DNA from: Panagrolaimus kolymaensis
Lineage: Eukaryota > Nematoda > Chromadorea > Rhabditida > Panagrolaimidae
Length of the DNA stretch: 64,000 nucleotides
Direction: 5' to 3'
Assembly (NCBI GenBank): GCA_028622995.1
Contig: JAJQJQ010000026.1
Location: forward strand, 2,914,001-2,978,000
Made by a program: the position numbers and the translations under genes. Of this stretch, positions 11,648-25,443 are shown in pieces (position 1 is the first letter of the stretch; each line of letters opens with the position of its first letter). Under the pieces are notes generated by a model. That model did no database searches. It was not told the DNA's origin and saw only the letters and a list, made by a program, of their open reading frames with translations.

Positions 11648-13707
11648 ATGAGTAAAATAACAAATGGGTTATTACGTAAATTTAGCAAGAAAAAAGGTAA
11701 TAGTTTTACCTGAGTTTTAAAGTTTATAAAAGTTAATTTAGATCCGGTTAATGCTTCAGCTGAAGCCACTAAAGTATCTGATAGTTCAATAAGCTCAAAT
11801 GGCGATAGCAATAGTAAGTTGAAGAACAAATCATAAGTTTGAATAAATTCGAGATAAAATTTTTAGAACGTATTTCACTTTCATTCGAAAATCATATGAT
11901 TAGTTGCCTTAATGATGTACTAAATATTCCTAATGCCCAATTATATTTTATCCAGTTTATGGAATCCGTTGGTAATTGCTTTAACTTTACGAAATTTAAA
12001 TAAAATATGGCTTTTTTGTCGCTTTCAGATCGGCTAAATCTGATGAAATTTTATTTACATGTTGAAAGTTTTAAAGCTTCATTTTCTTCTAAATCAATTC
12101 TTGATGACGAATTTCTTAATGGTAACTTTTTAGAATTAATATTTTCACGAGTCTAAAAAAATAAATTTCAGTTGTAAAAACTGATGCATGTAATATATAT
12201 TCTCAATACGTGTGTGCAGATGCTCCATTAAATTTGAATCTCTCTGAAGATCTAAGGAAAAGAGTTATAGGTATTTATCGATAACATTAATTTAAAAGTT
12301 AAATCATTTTTTTCTTCTAGAATCTGTGTGCCAAAAAGATGGCCGCATTACAGTAAATTGCTTAGATGAAGCTCAAAAATATGTTTTAAATCAACTTGGA
12401 AATCGGTAAAAAGCAACCGAAAATGTTGCAAAAAGCTATTATTGAAAAACAAGTTTCAGATATTACAATGAATTTCTGGCTTCAATATTTTATGCAAAAT
12501 ATTTGTTAGACCTTTACACCAGCGAAATGCTAAATATAAATGATATTCTCAGAACTCATTCACTTTTATGTGCTTTTCTTGAAGTAACTTTAAGAAACAA
12601 TTTCTAAACTATAAATTTCTGATTTTAGTTTCTCGAAGATTTAAATGATAATTATGGACAAAATTTGCTTGAATTTATAATCAATGTGAGGGATTCTGAA
12701 CAAGCTAAAGGTGCGGATGCTCAAACACTCATTGATGACGCAATCGTAATTTATGATAAATATTTTTCTATGCAAGCAACAAATAATTTAAAATTTGGTG
12801 ATGCAATTAGAATTGAAGTTGAGTCGAAAATTTGCACAGAAAGCGGCTATCCTGAACCGGATGCCTATGAGAAACCTTACAATTTAGCTTCCAATGGACT
12901 CCAAGAAGTTGGTTTTTAGTTATTCGACTACAAAATTATTGGAAAAAAATTTCAGCATTACATTCCTAACTTTCTTAAATCTCTTCCGTTTCAAAAAATT
13001 ATTGAGGGCTTAACGACATCCATTGAAACACATATCGATACTCCTAATTCAGTAAATCAATACGGTAAATTTTTAATATTAAAAGCAATTTAACAAAACA
13101 AAAATGATAATAATTTAAGTTCCAGCCACATTACATCGATCTTCATCAACACAACCACCATCAAGTCCAGGTTGGATGGCTGGGTTGCGATCGTCATCGT
13201 CTTCTGCACGGAATCGAGCACTCTCATTTGACCGCCTACAATCAACGCCTAGAAGTACTGGAAGTAATTTATCAGATGATGGAGGCCCTGATGAAACTGG
13301 AAGTCAATGTAGTGCAAATTCTTTGACCTTCATGACATCCAATAATCTTCGATCAAGAAAAACGTAAGAAAAAACAAAGTTTTGCACAAAAAGTTTTTAC
13401 TTTATTTTTCCTTTCAGCCATGGCTCACTGGCACGCGTGGACGAGCTTGGTCGATATACGCCTCTTTTTAACAAAGATGTTTGCGGACCTGAAGAATTGC
13501 CTGGTCGCGGTCGATTACGTTCTGCAATAGATCGATATTTAAATAATTCAGCAGATAAGGTATTTTTTTTTCCATGAGAAAAAGCAAACCCAAAGCTAAA
13601 ATAATTTTTTTAAGGAAAGTAAAATGGCGGATGAAGTTGCTAGACTCATAATCAATGATATACAGGATATGGTGGCTGTCGGGAATAATAATACAATACG
13701 CAAATAA
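11648..13707 (+). CDS. AKAP10: A-kinase anchoring protein 10 (D-AKAP2) homologue
   Basis: Twelve exons (11648-11696, 11742-11813, 11867-11971, 12029-12121, 12172-12270, 12321-12405, 12460-12583, 12629-12907, 12956-13064, 13126-13363, 13418-13559, 13615-13707) give 495 residues. Two RGS-like domains are visible. The first starts LSFENHMISCLNDVLN. The second runs from RTHSLLCAFLEFLEDL to HYIPNFLKSLPFQKI. A Ser/Arg-rich linker follows (SSSSSARNRALSFDRLQS). The C-terminus carries an amphipathic helix, DEVARLIINDIQDMVAV, placed like the PKA regulatory-subunit-binding helix of AKAP10. This domain order is diagnostic of AKAP10, which anchors PKA at membranes and endosomes. The exon 8 donor (GTTGGT) is weak and the last acceptor (TTTAAG) is unusual, but both keep the frame. 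Confidence 0.86.
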
Positions 13708-14113
13708 ATTATTTATTATTTATTATTAAATATTAAGCAGCATAATCTTTTTTTCTGTGGTACTTTTTTTAAATTATTATATCAAAATAATCTGGTAGAT
13801 GGGCTTTTGGCAGCTTTTGTGTGATAGCAGCTTTTATTAACTTTTATTATAGCTATATTATTTATTTATTTATGTTAATTATTACAAAACGAACAAACAA
13901 CTTACGCAAGCACAGATCATTAAATAAGTACATATATTTTTTAAATTTAAATGAAAAATAAACTAATTTCTATTAAATGCCTATCTAAAAAATGACTAGA
14001 TTTAACAGTTAAAATTTTAAAAGCAAAGTCAAAATTATTTCTGAATAAATTTCCGGAATCGATATCTAAAAATCGTTAACAATTTATTTTTTGAAAAAAT
14101 CTTAACGGGAATA
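13708..14113. other. tail-to-tail spacer
   Basis: About 400 bp between the convergent AKAP10-like and MMP genes. It must hold both 3' UTRs. An alternative terminal exon of the MMP (minus strand, about 14070-14040) is conceivable but unsupported. Confidence 0.4.
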
Positions 14114-15166
14114 TTACCTTTTTAACTGTGGATAAAGCCTTCGAATACCCCTAACATCATCATCAGCAAGATTATAATTGAGATCATATTTTCTATTTTT
14201 TGGATACATTACTGCTCGAGTATCCGTTGAATGCTCCAAACCTAATAAATGCCCTATTTCATGAACGGCTGTCTAAAATACATTTTTTGATTCAATTTTT
14301 TGATCAAAAGCTTTTTACTTGATACAAATTGATTCCTGTTGGCTGATTAAGGGTCCAATTTTCATCTGCATCAAAATGTAAAATACCAAGAGTTGGATAA
14401 AATGCATGTGCTACAATTCCTTCTAAAAATTTATTACCATTAAGTTTCTATAAATTTTATTTGATAATATGAATTTACCTGGTCCATCAAAAGGTAAATT
14501 GTCTCCATGCTTTCCTTTAACAAAAGCAATATTAATATCTGGCTCCCATCGATGGCCTTCAGGTAATTCCACAAATTCAAGAGATGAAACGGATGCCCAC
14601 AAATTGAATGCTCGATGCAATGTATTTCTAAAATCAATGTCTGCTAGTTTTTTTTAATGTATCTTGATTCTTGAGAAAAAAAACTTTAAACCGGTTTTGT
14701 CTAGTGGCATTCCTCTTTTTTTACAAACTCATTCTTCTTTGTTTCAGTTTGTTCGCACTAGAGAAAGGGCGAATTTAATGCAATTTACGAGAAATAAAGA
14801 GATACAATGGAAAAAAGTGAAAATGATCGCGTTTTTTTTTTGAAATCATTATTTGCAAAAAGATGTTTTACGACTTGTTGTTCTCTATGACTCTGACTGA
14901 ATGAATAACTGACTTACCGGATTGTAAACTTGTCTGAATCAGAAATGAATGAAGTCTTTTTTAAAGTCCAAGTTAAAGTTCGAATAGGCCATTTTCGTTT
15001 GCTCAAAACTGAAACCAACAAAATTATAAAAATGCAACTGCGTGTTTTGATTACTACCGTATCGTTTAGCCCTAATGGATTTATCAACATCATTAATCAA
15101 ATCATAAACACCAAAACAAATATTTATTAATTGAAACAAAATAACCGTTGCAAAAATTAGTTTCAT
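14114..15166 (-). CDS. secreted matrix metalloprotease, catalytic domain only
   Basis: Five exons (15166-15058, 15008-14918, 14627-14479, 14422-14319, 14272-14114) encode 203 residues. A signal peptide (about 1-19) is followed by only some 12 residues and a furin-type site, RAKR (32-35). The catalytic domain follows: strand KWPIRTLTW, helix NTLHRAFNLWA, and structural metal-binding segment AHAFYPTLGILHFDADENW. The zinc motif is HEIGHLLGLEH (155-165) and the Met-turn is VMYP (172-175). There is no cysteine-switch PRCGxPD propeptide and no hemopexin domain, although most MMPs have the first. It should act outside the cell on matrix or cuticle-associated protein. A donor-like GGTAAT overlaps the stop codon, so a longer alternative 3' end cannot be ruled out. 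Confidence 0.9.
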
Positions 15167-16033
15167 AATTCCTCTTTGCTTCAGTCCAATTGATCATTAG
15201 CCTTCACGCTATCATCAAATTCATAATTGAATTTTAATCAAAAAAGAAGGAAATAAAAAAAATAAACAAAGACTTTGTTTCAAATAAAAAAATATATAAT
15301 TTTTTTGATTATCAAAGGATCAATTTCCTTTTTAGGTTGTTGATTAAATTGGAAAAAAAGGTTTTGGCCACAACAAACCTGTCTGTAAATTTTTTTTTGA
15401 AGAAGAAGCCAAAGAAGCAATGATTGAGACTGAATGAACGCCAGCCACTGCTTTGTCGATGGCTTCTACAAATTTGTTGCTCAGAAACACAGCTGGTGTC
15501 TTCCCCTATCTTTTTGCCCCCCTGAGGCGTCGTTGTTTTATTTTTTCTATTTTCTCCTCTGCTCATAAGATTGGGAGGCGTATCTCTTTCCCTATGTATA
15601 TTGCTTTTAAGAAGCAGATACACATATCAAGTTTTTTGTTAACTTTTTCTTTTCGAACGCAAGTTACATAAGATGAATTTAATATATTGGGTGTTCAACT
15701 AGTTTTATCTGAAATTGCAACTGAATTTTATATTGGAATCTTGAACTTTTAAGAAGTAAAAAATTTTATTATTAAAACAAATTAAATACAAAAACAAAAA
15801 TGGCCCGTAAAAATAAGGCACATACACAAAAAAAAACAAAGAAACAAAAAAGCCCGAATTACTATTAAAAACTTTTTTTATTATCAAAAAAATCTAATCC
15901 TAATAAATTTTTAAACTTTTAAATAAATGCAAAAATATAATACTAATAATTAGCCAATGGTGGGTGAGATCATGGGCCGTTTGTTAAAGACGCAGACGAC
16001 GATAAACAAAATAATAAAAATATATAAATTGCT
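15167..16033. other. intergenic, nothing recognised
   Basis: About 870 bp between the MMP start and the tyrosinase stop, both on the minus strand. It presumably contains the MMP promoter. Only spurious frames are present. Confidence 0.4.
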
Positions 16034-18315
16034 TTAAGAAGTAAAGTGGCGGCGACGGAACGGATTATTTTGTCTTGAAGTTGAAGAAGCCTTTTTGACG
16101 CTATTATTATTCGATGTGCGAGGTCTCTGAAAATTTTAAATATTTTTTTAGAAATTTGTACTTAATTCAAAGTGACGGTTTTATACCGGTCTAGCTGAAT
16201 TTCGACTACATTGATCTTGTTTTCGAGTTCCGCATAAATTACAAGATTGTCGACAATTTTCTTGCATAAACATTTGTGAATTACCTCCCGTACATTCACC
16301 TTCGCTTTGCCATTGCTGACATGAAACATGGCGATTGGTGCATTCTATAAACCAATTAAGTGTATCATGATTCAGCAAATAAGGCTTACCATTAGTGCTA
16401 TTATATGCTGGATTACAAAATCTGCATGCAGCTCGACAATATGTGTTCATGTAAGCTCTATTAGAGCTACATTCACCTTGTTTTGCCCAACTTTCACAAC
16501 ATAGATTTCTATTGAAACAATCAACAAATGGACGCCTGGTTGTTGTGGAAGTCGCTCTTGGAGGTGCTCGAGTTGCAGCAGCTCTAACTACTGGAGCTGC
16601 AGTTTGGGGAAGTGGTGTTGTAAAGGGCGCTTGTGTTGGTGGACGGAATGGCTGAAAATAAAGGAATAAATTTAAAAAAAGCTTAGAAAGACTAAATTAA
16701 TTACTGGTGGTGTAGGACCTGGAACACAACGGCCAAACATGCATTGGCCATTGTAACAAGCATCAAAACCATAAAATCTTCCACAAAGTCCACCTAGTTT
16801 AACTTTAGAAACACAATGTGGAAAGCCTCGGGTATCACAGAAAAGATATTTGGAGCCGCAAGTTGGAAGTTGCACAGAGCAAGTAGCTCTTGGAGCATAT
16901 CGATACATTTGATCGGTGTAAGAATTTGAGAGTCCATCACGATTTGCAAGATTAAAGAAAGGTCGCATTGAAGCATAACTAAAATGTTGAGGATTTGCAC
17001 ACTGTGGCAAATCAGGAGTATAAGCCTAAAAAAATATTTTTAATAACTCTGAAAATAACAACGATTCATACCATTTCTCGAACCCATTTTGGTTGACGAA
17101 GTTGTCGCCACATTTCCCAAATAAGATCAACAAAAGAATGATGCATGTAAAAAATAGGATCATTTGCACTTGTTACTGGTGGCTTCATATCACCACCAAG
17201 CCAAAGATGGATATTGGAATGAGTGTATTCGAGGGCGCCATAATTAGTGGGATAAGGGCATCCAGGTAATGGAACAGTATAAGCCATAACATATTCAACA
17301 TTAGTTTGTTGTAAAACTTGATTAAGTTGCATTTCTGTGAATAATTGTCCTTCTTGGCCAAGATTTCTAAAATGGCATAGGATGAAAATAGATAGTTATT
17401 ATTGGAAAACAAACCTCCAAATATAAGGACGACCTTCGAGTGTGCGCCAATAAGCAAATGGACCATAAATAACAAAACCGTTAAAATCTGTTTCACCAAT
17501 AAAATCATTACTGAAAAGTATAGAATCACGGGGATCTTCGAGATAACCATCCATGACTGAATCAAAATAAGGAACAAACATCCCTGGATCAATGAGACGA
17601 AGCGCAATTTCAAATCTAAAACAATCTTTTTCTTACTTCATTTTGTGTCCTTAAAATTCAAACCTTTTAAGATATTCTCGATGCCATGGTAAAAACCCTG
17701 GCCCAGAATGTGCACCGCTACCACTTCCGACCTAAATATTTTAAATTTATTTATTTTGAAATATCCAAAAAATTAAAACTAACAGCTTGATGTTCGGAAC
17801 CAATGCGATCGTACTCGCCTTTTCGCTTAAGTTGATTTAAAGCATTATGAAATCTCACACGTTCATTATCAGTCATCATTCGATATTCTTTTCGATATGC
17901 CATAGCTAAAGGGTTTCCATTTGCAAGCATACAATTTCCATCTGGAGCCATATGACCTCCAAAGAATGGACATAAACATAGCAAAGTCATACATTCATAT
18001 GGATGAGTGGCAATTTGACCTCGAGCATTAGCTGGAACTGGAAGAGGTTGTTGCCAAACTGGTGAACCTGGCATTGCAGGCGGCCATACTTCATTATTTG
18101 TTTGTTGTTCAAAATTAGTTCGAGCTCTTGTATCCATATTTCGAAGCTAAAAAAAGCTACCAATAACAAGTTTTTTGACATTTTCTGGAACTTACTCTTA
18201 AACAAACATTCCTCATAGTTGGATTAGGAGCATCCGAACAATCGGTATTAAATTGTGAGAAACCATAATGGAATAAGCTAATAATGATGAGTACGAAGAT
18301 GGGCAAGCGGCGCAT
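16034..18315 (-). CDS. secreted tyrosinase with C-terminal ShKT domains
   Basis: Eight exons (18315-18196, 18146-17784, 17731-17664, 17615-17415, 17366-17072, 17025-16705, 16651-16187, 16126-16034) give 641 residues. A signal peptide covers about 1-20. The type-3 copper centre is complete. CuA has H140, H169 and H178 ([25 protein letters not shown]). CuB has H300, H304 and the HH pair at 326-327 ([25 protein letters not shown]). A Cys-rich segment, a Thr/Pro/Ala linker and two ShKT-like six-cysteine modules follow (CRAACRFC and CRQSCNLC mark their ends). The tail is basic. Nematode tyr genes share this layout and act in cuticle or eggshell tanning by oxidising phenols. A TTTTTTAG site lies 15 bp before the ATG. 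Confidence 0.93.
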
Positions 18316-20769
18316 TTTGGGATTTTATTCCTAAAAAATCACCTAACATAATTTTCTATTTCTTTGTATACTTTGACTGGATTTATTTAAACGTGTCTTG
18401 ATGATATTATTTACGCGATTTTTTTTTTGCGCCATTATGCCGCATTTCACAAATCTACCTATCGGCGTATGACGAAGAGTTGTGCTAACATAAAAAAAAC
18501 TAGATCCATATTCAGGTGTCTCAAGTCTGTTCCAACAACTTTAAAAAAAAGTAAACAAGGATTGTTTAATCCAGGCAAAAACATGGTGGCGCCATTTGAA
18601 ATTTTTTTTATATTTATATATTTTTTTCTTAAACTATGGGTTAAACCGCTTTTTTTCTTTTCTTGTAACACATACATTAATGGACCAAGGTTAAACAAAA
18701 ACAAAAAAAGAGAGAAAAGAAGATGCAATCAAAAAATAAAAAAGAAAAAGCTATGAATTACGTGCAAAGTGAAACAGGTTTTGTAACGGATAAAATTATA
18801 TAACAACATCGTGAAAGCATATATTTGACCTGTTCCATAACATTCCATTTGAAGAAGAAAATAAATAAATAAACAATCAAAACATAAACAACTTTTACTT
18901 TTTATGGAAGAGGAATTAAAAGCTTTAATTAAGATTGGACTTTTGTAAAAGATCATAGCTAAATGATGTGGTCATGAAAAAAAGGTCTTAAAAAATCAGC
19001 GAAAGAAAAAATAATAAAAAATTTCTTTTTATGCATTCTTAATTTTAAGATAAACACCAAATTTTGCTATTCAAAAAGTAATTAATTAGTTGATCCGAAA
19101 AATTATTTTAATTTAAGGCATTATCGGGCTAATTAAAATAAATGCGATAAAGCAACATGAGCTTCTTAATTTACTTTAAGTATTCAACTTATTTTTAATA
19201 AAATAAACTAAATAAGCAACAAATTTTCTAATACTTCAAAAAAAGACAAACAAAAAATAAGCGTTACATTTTCTCATTTACATTTCTGATTTTTATTCCA
19301 TCTAAATACTCGCTTTTTAAACTTTCTCTGAAATTCTTTTTTCTGATAAAATAAAATGAAAAGTTGGCCTTTTGATGCTTTTTTTTATTGATGACAGATC
19401 AGGAAATTGTTGTCCCCCGTTGTATATGCATGTAACATTGTTCCACTAGGTATGTATATTGTGGGTTGAACTATTTTTTTCTTCTTTAATTTAATAAAAG
19501 AAGCTTCTGTTCCACAGTTTTTTTTATTATACGTGCAAAAATACGTGTTTCTTCTCAGAATCAAATAGGCTGCTTCCCGTTTTTCTACGGGTTTAAAGGT
19601 GAAAAGGCCCAAGGACAACAAAAAAAAAGATTGAGTTTTCTTTAAAGTCCCGCCTGCTGCTCGCCAGAATTGATGGTGACATCAAAAAACATTTTTTCAC
19701 CTTCGACTTCTTCGTCATGTAACCCCGTGGGTTGTGCAATGCAATTTCCTCGAAAAGAGAAAGCTGCCTCCAGGCATTTAATATTGCTGCTTCAATCGAA
19801 GAAAAAAAAACAGAAACCAGTTCAATAAACTCACGCAACTCGCGTCGCTCACTTTCGATTTCACTCTTTATGTTTTTTTTATTTTTTGATGGGGGACATA
19901 GTTTAAGCAAAAAAAGAAGGAAAAGCAACACACGTAGTAAAAAATAATAATTCACGTATACTTTTACTTTTTCTTTTTTCTTTTTTGATTATTATTGTTC
20001 AAAAAAAATCTGGAGAAGGCGAACTCGAAGTGACACATTCGCTTTGCAACGGAACAATGTTGCTGATGCAATATTTTTTTTATAGCTGTCGATGCTTAAG
20101 AATGCGTTTCCTCAAGTTACACAAAAGCGTAATATCAAAAAATAGAATCTTTCCACTACGAAATTCCATTTCTAAAAAAAGTTCTAACACTTTCCTTTTG
20201 CAATCAATTTTTTTGCTTCCTGTTTCTATAATCATTAAAAACGTCTTTTGTTTTAAACCCAACGTGCTTTTATTAAAAATTATTATTATTTATTTTACCA
20301 ACAAAAAAAAATAATACAAACATAAAACAAGGCAAGAAAAAGGCTGGCTATATGATTGTTGTTGGTAAGCAACATTCATTAGTAAACAACAACAATAAAA
20401 ACAGCTAAAGTTTTTTTCATTCAAAAATTTTTTTGATGATTCAAAAAATGTATGTTTCAAGAATTTATTAAAAAAATTTATGTACAAAGAAAAAAATATT
20501 CAAAAAAAATATGGGAAAGCCCCTCTGCGTTTAAATATTTTTACACTCCATAATTTATTTCACTTATTGTCTTTTGGAAGTTGACAACACCAATCAACAA
20601 AAAAGTGATAAAAACATATCTGAATCACACACACTTCTGGCAAAAAAGGCAAATATATAGAAGAAAAGTAATTAAAGTGACATTTTTATTTTTATAAAAT
20701 TAAAGCATCGTGAATAAAAAATATAATATATTTGAATAATAATATTAGGCATTTATTTTTTTATTTTTG
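18316..20769. other. gene-poor AT-rich stretch
   Basis: About 2.4 kb of A/T runs between the tyrosinase start and the globin stop. Several open frames exist but are low-complexity and overlap one another on both strands. Nothing is supported. Confidence 0.45.
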
Positions 20770-22166
20770 TTAATAAACTTGTGGAGGACATAAGAAATTT
20801 CCCGCTGATTCTGAGCCTTGAAGAGGATTTGTGGAGGCGTTGGCCCCATTGCTGCTACTAACACGAGTATCATCGTCAGCTGGAGAATTAGACCTGAAAA
20901 AATTATAATTACGTCATTGGTTACACTTTTATTTTAAATTTTAATTAATTATTTTTTTATTTTTTACCTCCGCGAACTTTGATCTTCTTCTTTTGATGTA
21001 TCAGAACTAAGATCCACGGAACCTTTATTATTATTTTTTGCAGCATTTATGCAATTTGATGCTCGACGAATTCGTCGCATTTCAGCATAAAATCCATCTC
21101 GAACTGAACTAAACATCGTGGAAGTTAAAATGCTCCAAGCTGTAAGGGTATCAGTTGATTGATGAACGGCTTGATCGAGAAATACGCATTCAGTGGTCAT
21201 GGCATCCGCAGTAACCGCAAAAAAATCTGGTCGAAATCCATTTGATCGGTATGAAACATGCTTTTCACCAAATTCTTCTGATATTTTTTGAACTTCTTCA
21301 TTATCTGTTAAACTATCAACCACCGCCAATAAATAATCTCGAAGGCCTTGGCTAAGTTTAACTCTTTGATCCTAAAAAAAATGAGGTATTTCTATATTAA
21401 AAATATTTCTAGTATGCTGTTGTTGTTTTTATTTTTTATTTTTTTAACTTCGTTTTTTAGTCTTTAAAGTTTAAAGTAGTAAAAAAAAAAGCAAATCAAA
21501 GCATAAAAGTTAAAGAGAAAAGCAGATGTCATTTGATGGCAAAAGCAAAACGAGCGATAATTGGCGTGACATCAACGTAGGCTCTACTTTTTTTCCATGA
21601 AAAATGAACAATTGTTTCTTGTTGGATTGAAAAGATGATGCAAAAACAAAAACATGTTCTATGTAATTTGATATATTTCTGTTCTTATTAATAATAGTAA
21701 AATAAATAAATTAAAAACTTACTTTTGGAAGGCTATCAACAAATGAACGAAAATCTTCTCGTTTATCCATAACTCTACGATAAATACGTTCACCCAAATC
21801 TTCTTTAGAATTATCAATACAATATTTAATTATTGTTCTTTGGGTCGGAGGTAACACAGGTTTACCCCGTCCTCCTTCGCTACTCATGCTACTTCTAAAA
21901 ATAGTATTTAGTTTAAGGAAGAGGAACCAAATTTAAAAAACAAAATTGTACCTTGCACTTCCGGCTCCTTTATTATTTGAACGTTTAGTGCTACTTTTTT
22001 CATTGGGTGCATTTATTTTAGGTTTATTTAAAGCTGAAGAACTGCCACCATCTTTTAAGCTTGAAGAAAGATTATTGCTGCTTCCTTTTACAGAGCCATC
22101 AGATTTAACATTATCTGAGCCAACATTATTTTCAGCATTGGAAGAGGAGGATTTTGAATTCCCCAT
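20770..22166 (-). CDS. globin-fold protein with N-myristoylation signal
   Basis: Four exons (22166-21952, 21894-21723, 21371-20968, 20893-20770) give 304 residues. The N-terminus is MGNSKSSS, a good myristoylation signal (Gly2, Ser6). A Ser/Asn/Lys-rich disordered arm of about 85 residues follows. The globin domain spans about 90-230. It opens LPPTQRTIIKYCIDN, and H167 in FGEKHVSY is placed as the proximal (F8) haem ligand. Helices G and H lie in LTAWSILTSTMFSSVRDGFY. An acidic, Ser-rich tail follows. Nematodes have many such extended, mostly neuronal globins, some of them membrane-anchored. I infer a redox or gas-sensing role at the inner face of a membrane. The distal residue is not clear, probably Gln137 or a neighbour. 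No orthologue is assigned. Confidence 0.78.
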
Positions 22167-25100
22167 GATTTCTCACAATTAAAATTAAATAATTAACTTT
22201 AAAAAATTTTTTGTAGTCTGCCTAAAAAATTTAAAATATGATTAACAAGGAAGAAGAAAAAAGAAGCGAACGGCAAAAAAAAAGAAGAAAGAAGTAAAGA
22301 TAATATTGGATATCATTTCATTTTTTCATTTCCAAAAATAATCCTCCGTGTCACCTCACTTCGTCATTCATAAAGATAAAGAAAAGGAGACAAAAAAAAG
22401 AACTCAAGAACTAAAAAAATAATGAAAAAAAGAGGAATGAATTTTCTTTTGAGACACCATAAGGCCGTGATGAAAAATGAGGAAACAACTGTGTCTTGAA
22501 CAACGAAAACGAGTGGTGTCGTCGGCAAGAAAAAAAAAGTTTTATTTTTATTTCTATGAAAAGGATATAACGCAATAACGACAACCACACCAACAAAAAA
22601 AAATACCGCCTCTGGCCAGCAAAAAAAAAGTTGGGGCAAAAATGAATGAGATCGGTACCAAATTAAAGTAAGTAAGCTGCGACACAATAAGTGTCAACAA
22701 TGACACGATAGTATAGCAAATAAAAAAAAAGGTTCCAAAAAAGTCTAAGCAATCATTTAAAAATAAAAATAAAACAAGGAAATAAAAGAAGACGGTAGCT
22801 CTTCTAAGTAAAAGAGGATGTTTCGGCTAAGAGGAAAAGAAAGTTTTTCGATGGATCATAAAGCTTAAAGAAAAGAAAGACAAAAACATATTAAAAAATG
22901 AAGAAAAGGAAATACGTATATGTAAGTAAGTGAAGTTCCTTGTTTTTGAGTGGATCCAATTCTTTTTTTCCTTAAGGATGGTAGGGAAATGACTTTTGGG
23001 ACCACTAAAAAAATACTTACTTATCCATGTCTTTTTTTGTAAGTAAAGTAATTTGAAAAAAAGAGTTTAGGATCATAATTGAAAAACACGAAGCGAACAA
23101 CAACAAAAAATAGGATCCTTTCACAATAACTAACTACTTTCTCGGTATTTCATTTTGAGATATTTTAAAAAATAGAGTTTAACAATTTTAAAATTTAAAT
23201 TTCTTAAGTTAAGCGGTCTAAAAATTTCCATAAAAAACTCATTAAAAAAATATTCATCATAGAAAGCATCAAGTTTTGTTTTATCCATCTCCTTTTTTTC
23301 AACTTATTTCTCCAATCTTTTTTTTAAATTCGAGGAACAAAAAAATGAAAGAAGATGTATGTTTTGCGTCACACGACAAGATAATCTAAATATAGACAGG
23401 AGAGCTTAGAAGAAGAGAGAGATACATAGTAAGCTATGATGCTCTAATCAGATTGCACCAACCTTTAACAGCATTTTCTCCATCCTATTTTTTTTTTGTT
23501 TTGTTTCAAACTCCCGAGAATTTTAAAGACATTTTGCATAATATAGAAAAAATAAAGAAAAAAGAGTTGATAGAAAATTGAGATATGCCCTTTCATTTTT
23601 TTATCCAGCAACAAGCAAGCTTAAAAAAAAGCGATTAAGTTTAAAATTTAAAGCTTGTTAAAGGAATATTTCAGTCTTTCAATCTTATTTTTCTCAAAGC
23701 TTTTTATATTATTTATAAACCATCTAATGTATCTTTGATAAGTTGAAGGATTTTTTCCGCCTCTTTTTTTCTGTGACGTAGATAATGAATGAGAGAGTAA
23801 AAAACAATTAATTCAGAACAGTGCCACCAATAGAGCAAAAAAATGCAAAAAAAAAAAATAGCTTAAAGGAAATGCGCTATTTCCTTTTCTTTTTTAAGTT
23901 GTCTAATTTGTCGCCTATAAATTTAAAAAATGCGTAAAAAAGAGTTCAAAAATTTTTTAAACTCAAAGCTATTTCAAACAATGGTTTTTAAATGGCAAGA
24001 CTCCAAACAGCCTATAAAAAAGCAGACGACGACTCATGGATAAAAACGTGACTACCCAATTTTCAATCTTTTCTTTCCTTAAAAAGTAAACAAACCACTC
24101 TAATAATGTTTGACAAGAGTAATTAAAAAAAGGGATTCCCTCATTTTTCTTCTAGAAAAAAAATAATAGCCAAAAAAAATTACGAAAGCAAAGAAAGAAA
24201 AAATGATGAGTTAAAAATAAAAATAAAATATATGGGTGGCATTTGGCGGCTGACAAAAAATCAAAAATCTTATTTTTTTATTTTTAGTAGTCTTGCGACT
24301 TTATTTTTGATTTCAAAATCTTTTTATAGAATCAAAAAAGTTTTTAGGTATTTAAAAAAATAAATTAAAAGAATTCAACAAATTTTTTTCTCTTTATTCG
24401 TATCCTTGCAAAAAAAAAATATAATAGAGTGATCAATGAGGATAAATATTATTCAACGCCTGCGTACACGAGATTATTTTTTTTCTTCGATGATGGTAGC
24501 AGCGGTGTGAAACAAGAAAACAACAAAAGGATAAGAGAAAAATGGAGGAGGTGGTGGATGGAAAAAGCCAATCAACTAACTTTGATTGATTCGAGTTGCT
24601 TTTTGACCTCTGTTTTTTTGTTTTTTTAATTTGCACTTTACTTTTATTTTTAATTAATCGAAAGTTTACATTTGTTTTTGATTAACTACCTGGAATTTTT
24701 TTGTTCATTTGGATTACGATAGAAATTTTTAAAGCAAACATCAAAATTTAAAAAGAAATATAAAACAAAAAATTGATCTTCTTTTACGAATCGAATCAAT
24801 GGTCAAAGAAGAAAGAAAGGAAGAAATTAAACAAATCTTCACTTTTCTTTCTTTTTTTATTGTGTTAAAAGCTTTACATTGTTTGATGAAGAAAATGAAA
24901 AAGATATAACAAGCTTTCAACTAGACGAGACTGGTTTTCTTTTATCATTAAAATTTGAGTATCGGTCAGGCACGTACTTAACGCAATGGTCGACGGACGC
25001 TTTTTTATTTTTTTCCGGAAATATCGCTTGCAGCCCTTTTCTTTTCTTTTTTTGTGCTAATATTTACAAATCAACAATTTCAAAAAAAGCCTCAATATTG

Positions 25101-25443
25101 TGACCAGTCTTTCTTCTTAAGCAAGTAAGTATAAGAAAGCAAGTAAGAAAGTCTTTGGAACCGGTCCTTACTCTTCTTGCGTACAATTTTGCAGCACAAA
25201 AGAAATCATTCATCCCGGCAGTGTAAGCAACGCACTTTTATTCTTCAGGAAGTCCTCTCACTCTTTTTTCTTCCTTCAAACAGTTTTTCACGAAAAGTAA
25301 AAGCATTGTTAATTTTTCTTGAGGCACAACCATCAACGCTCGCCCGATCGGTTTCAGGAAATTCATCCTTTATTAAATTTTTTTAAAGGACTTTGTTTTA
25401 TCTTTGGACTTCCTGTTTCCGGTCGATCGAATAAAGAAATAAT
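22167..25443. other. gene-poor AT-rich stretch
   Basis: About 3.3 kb between the divergent globin and astacin genes, so both promoters should lie here. It is rich in A/T runs and purine tracts. No coding frame is convincing. Confidence 0.45.

Noticed and set aside
18580..18600. Palindromic GGTGGCGCC motif near 18583, also around 4960
   Set aside because: Too short and isolated to call a regulatory site, and no partner structure nearby.
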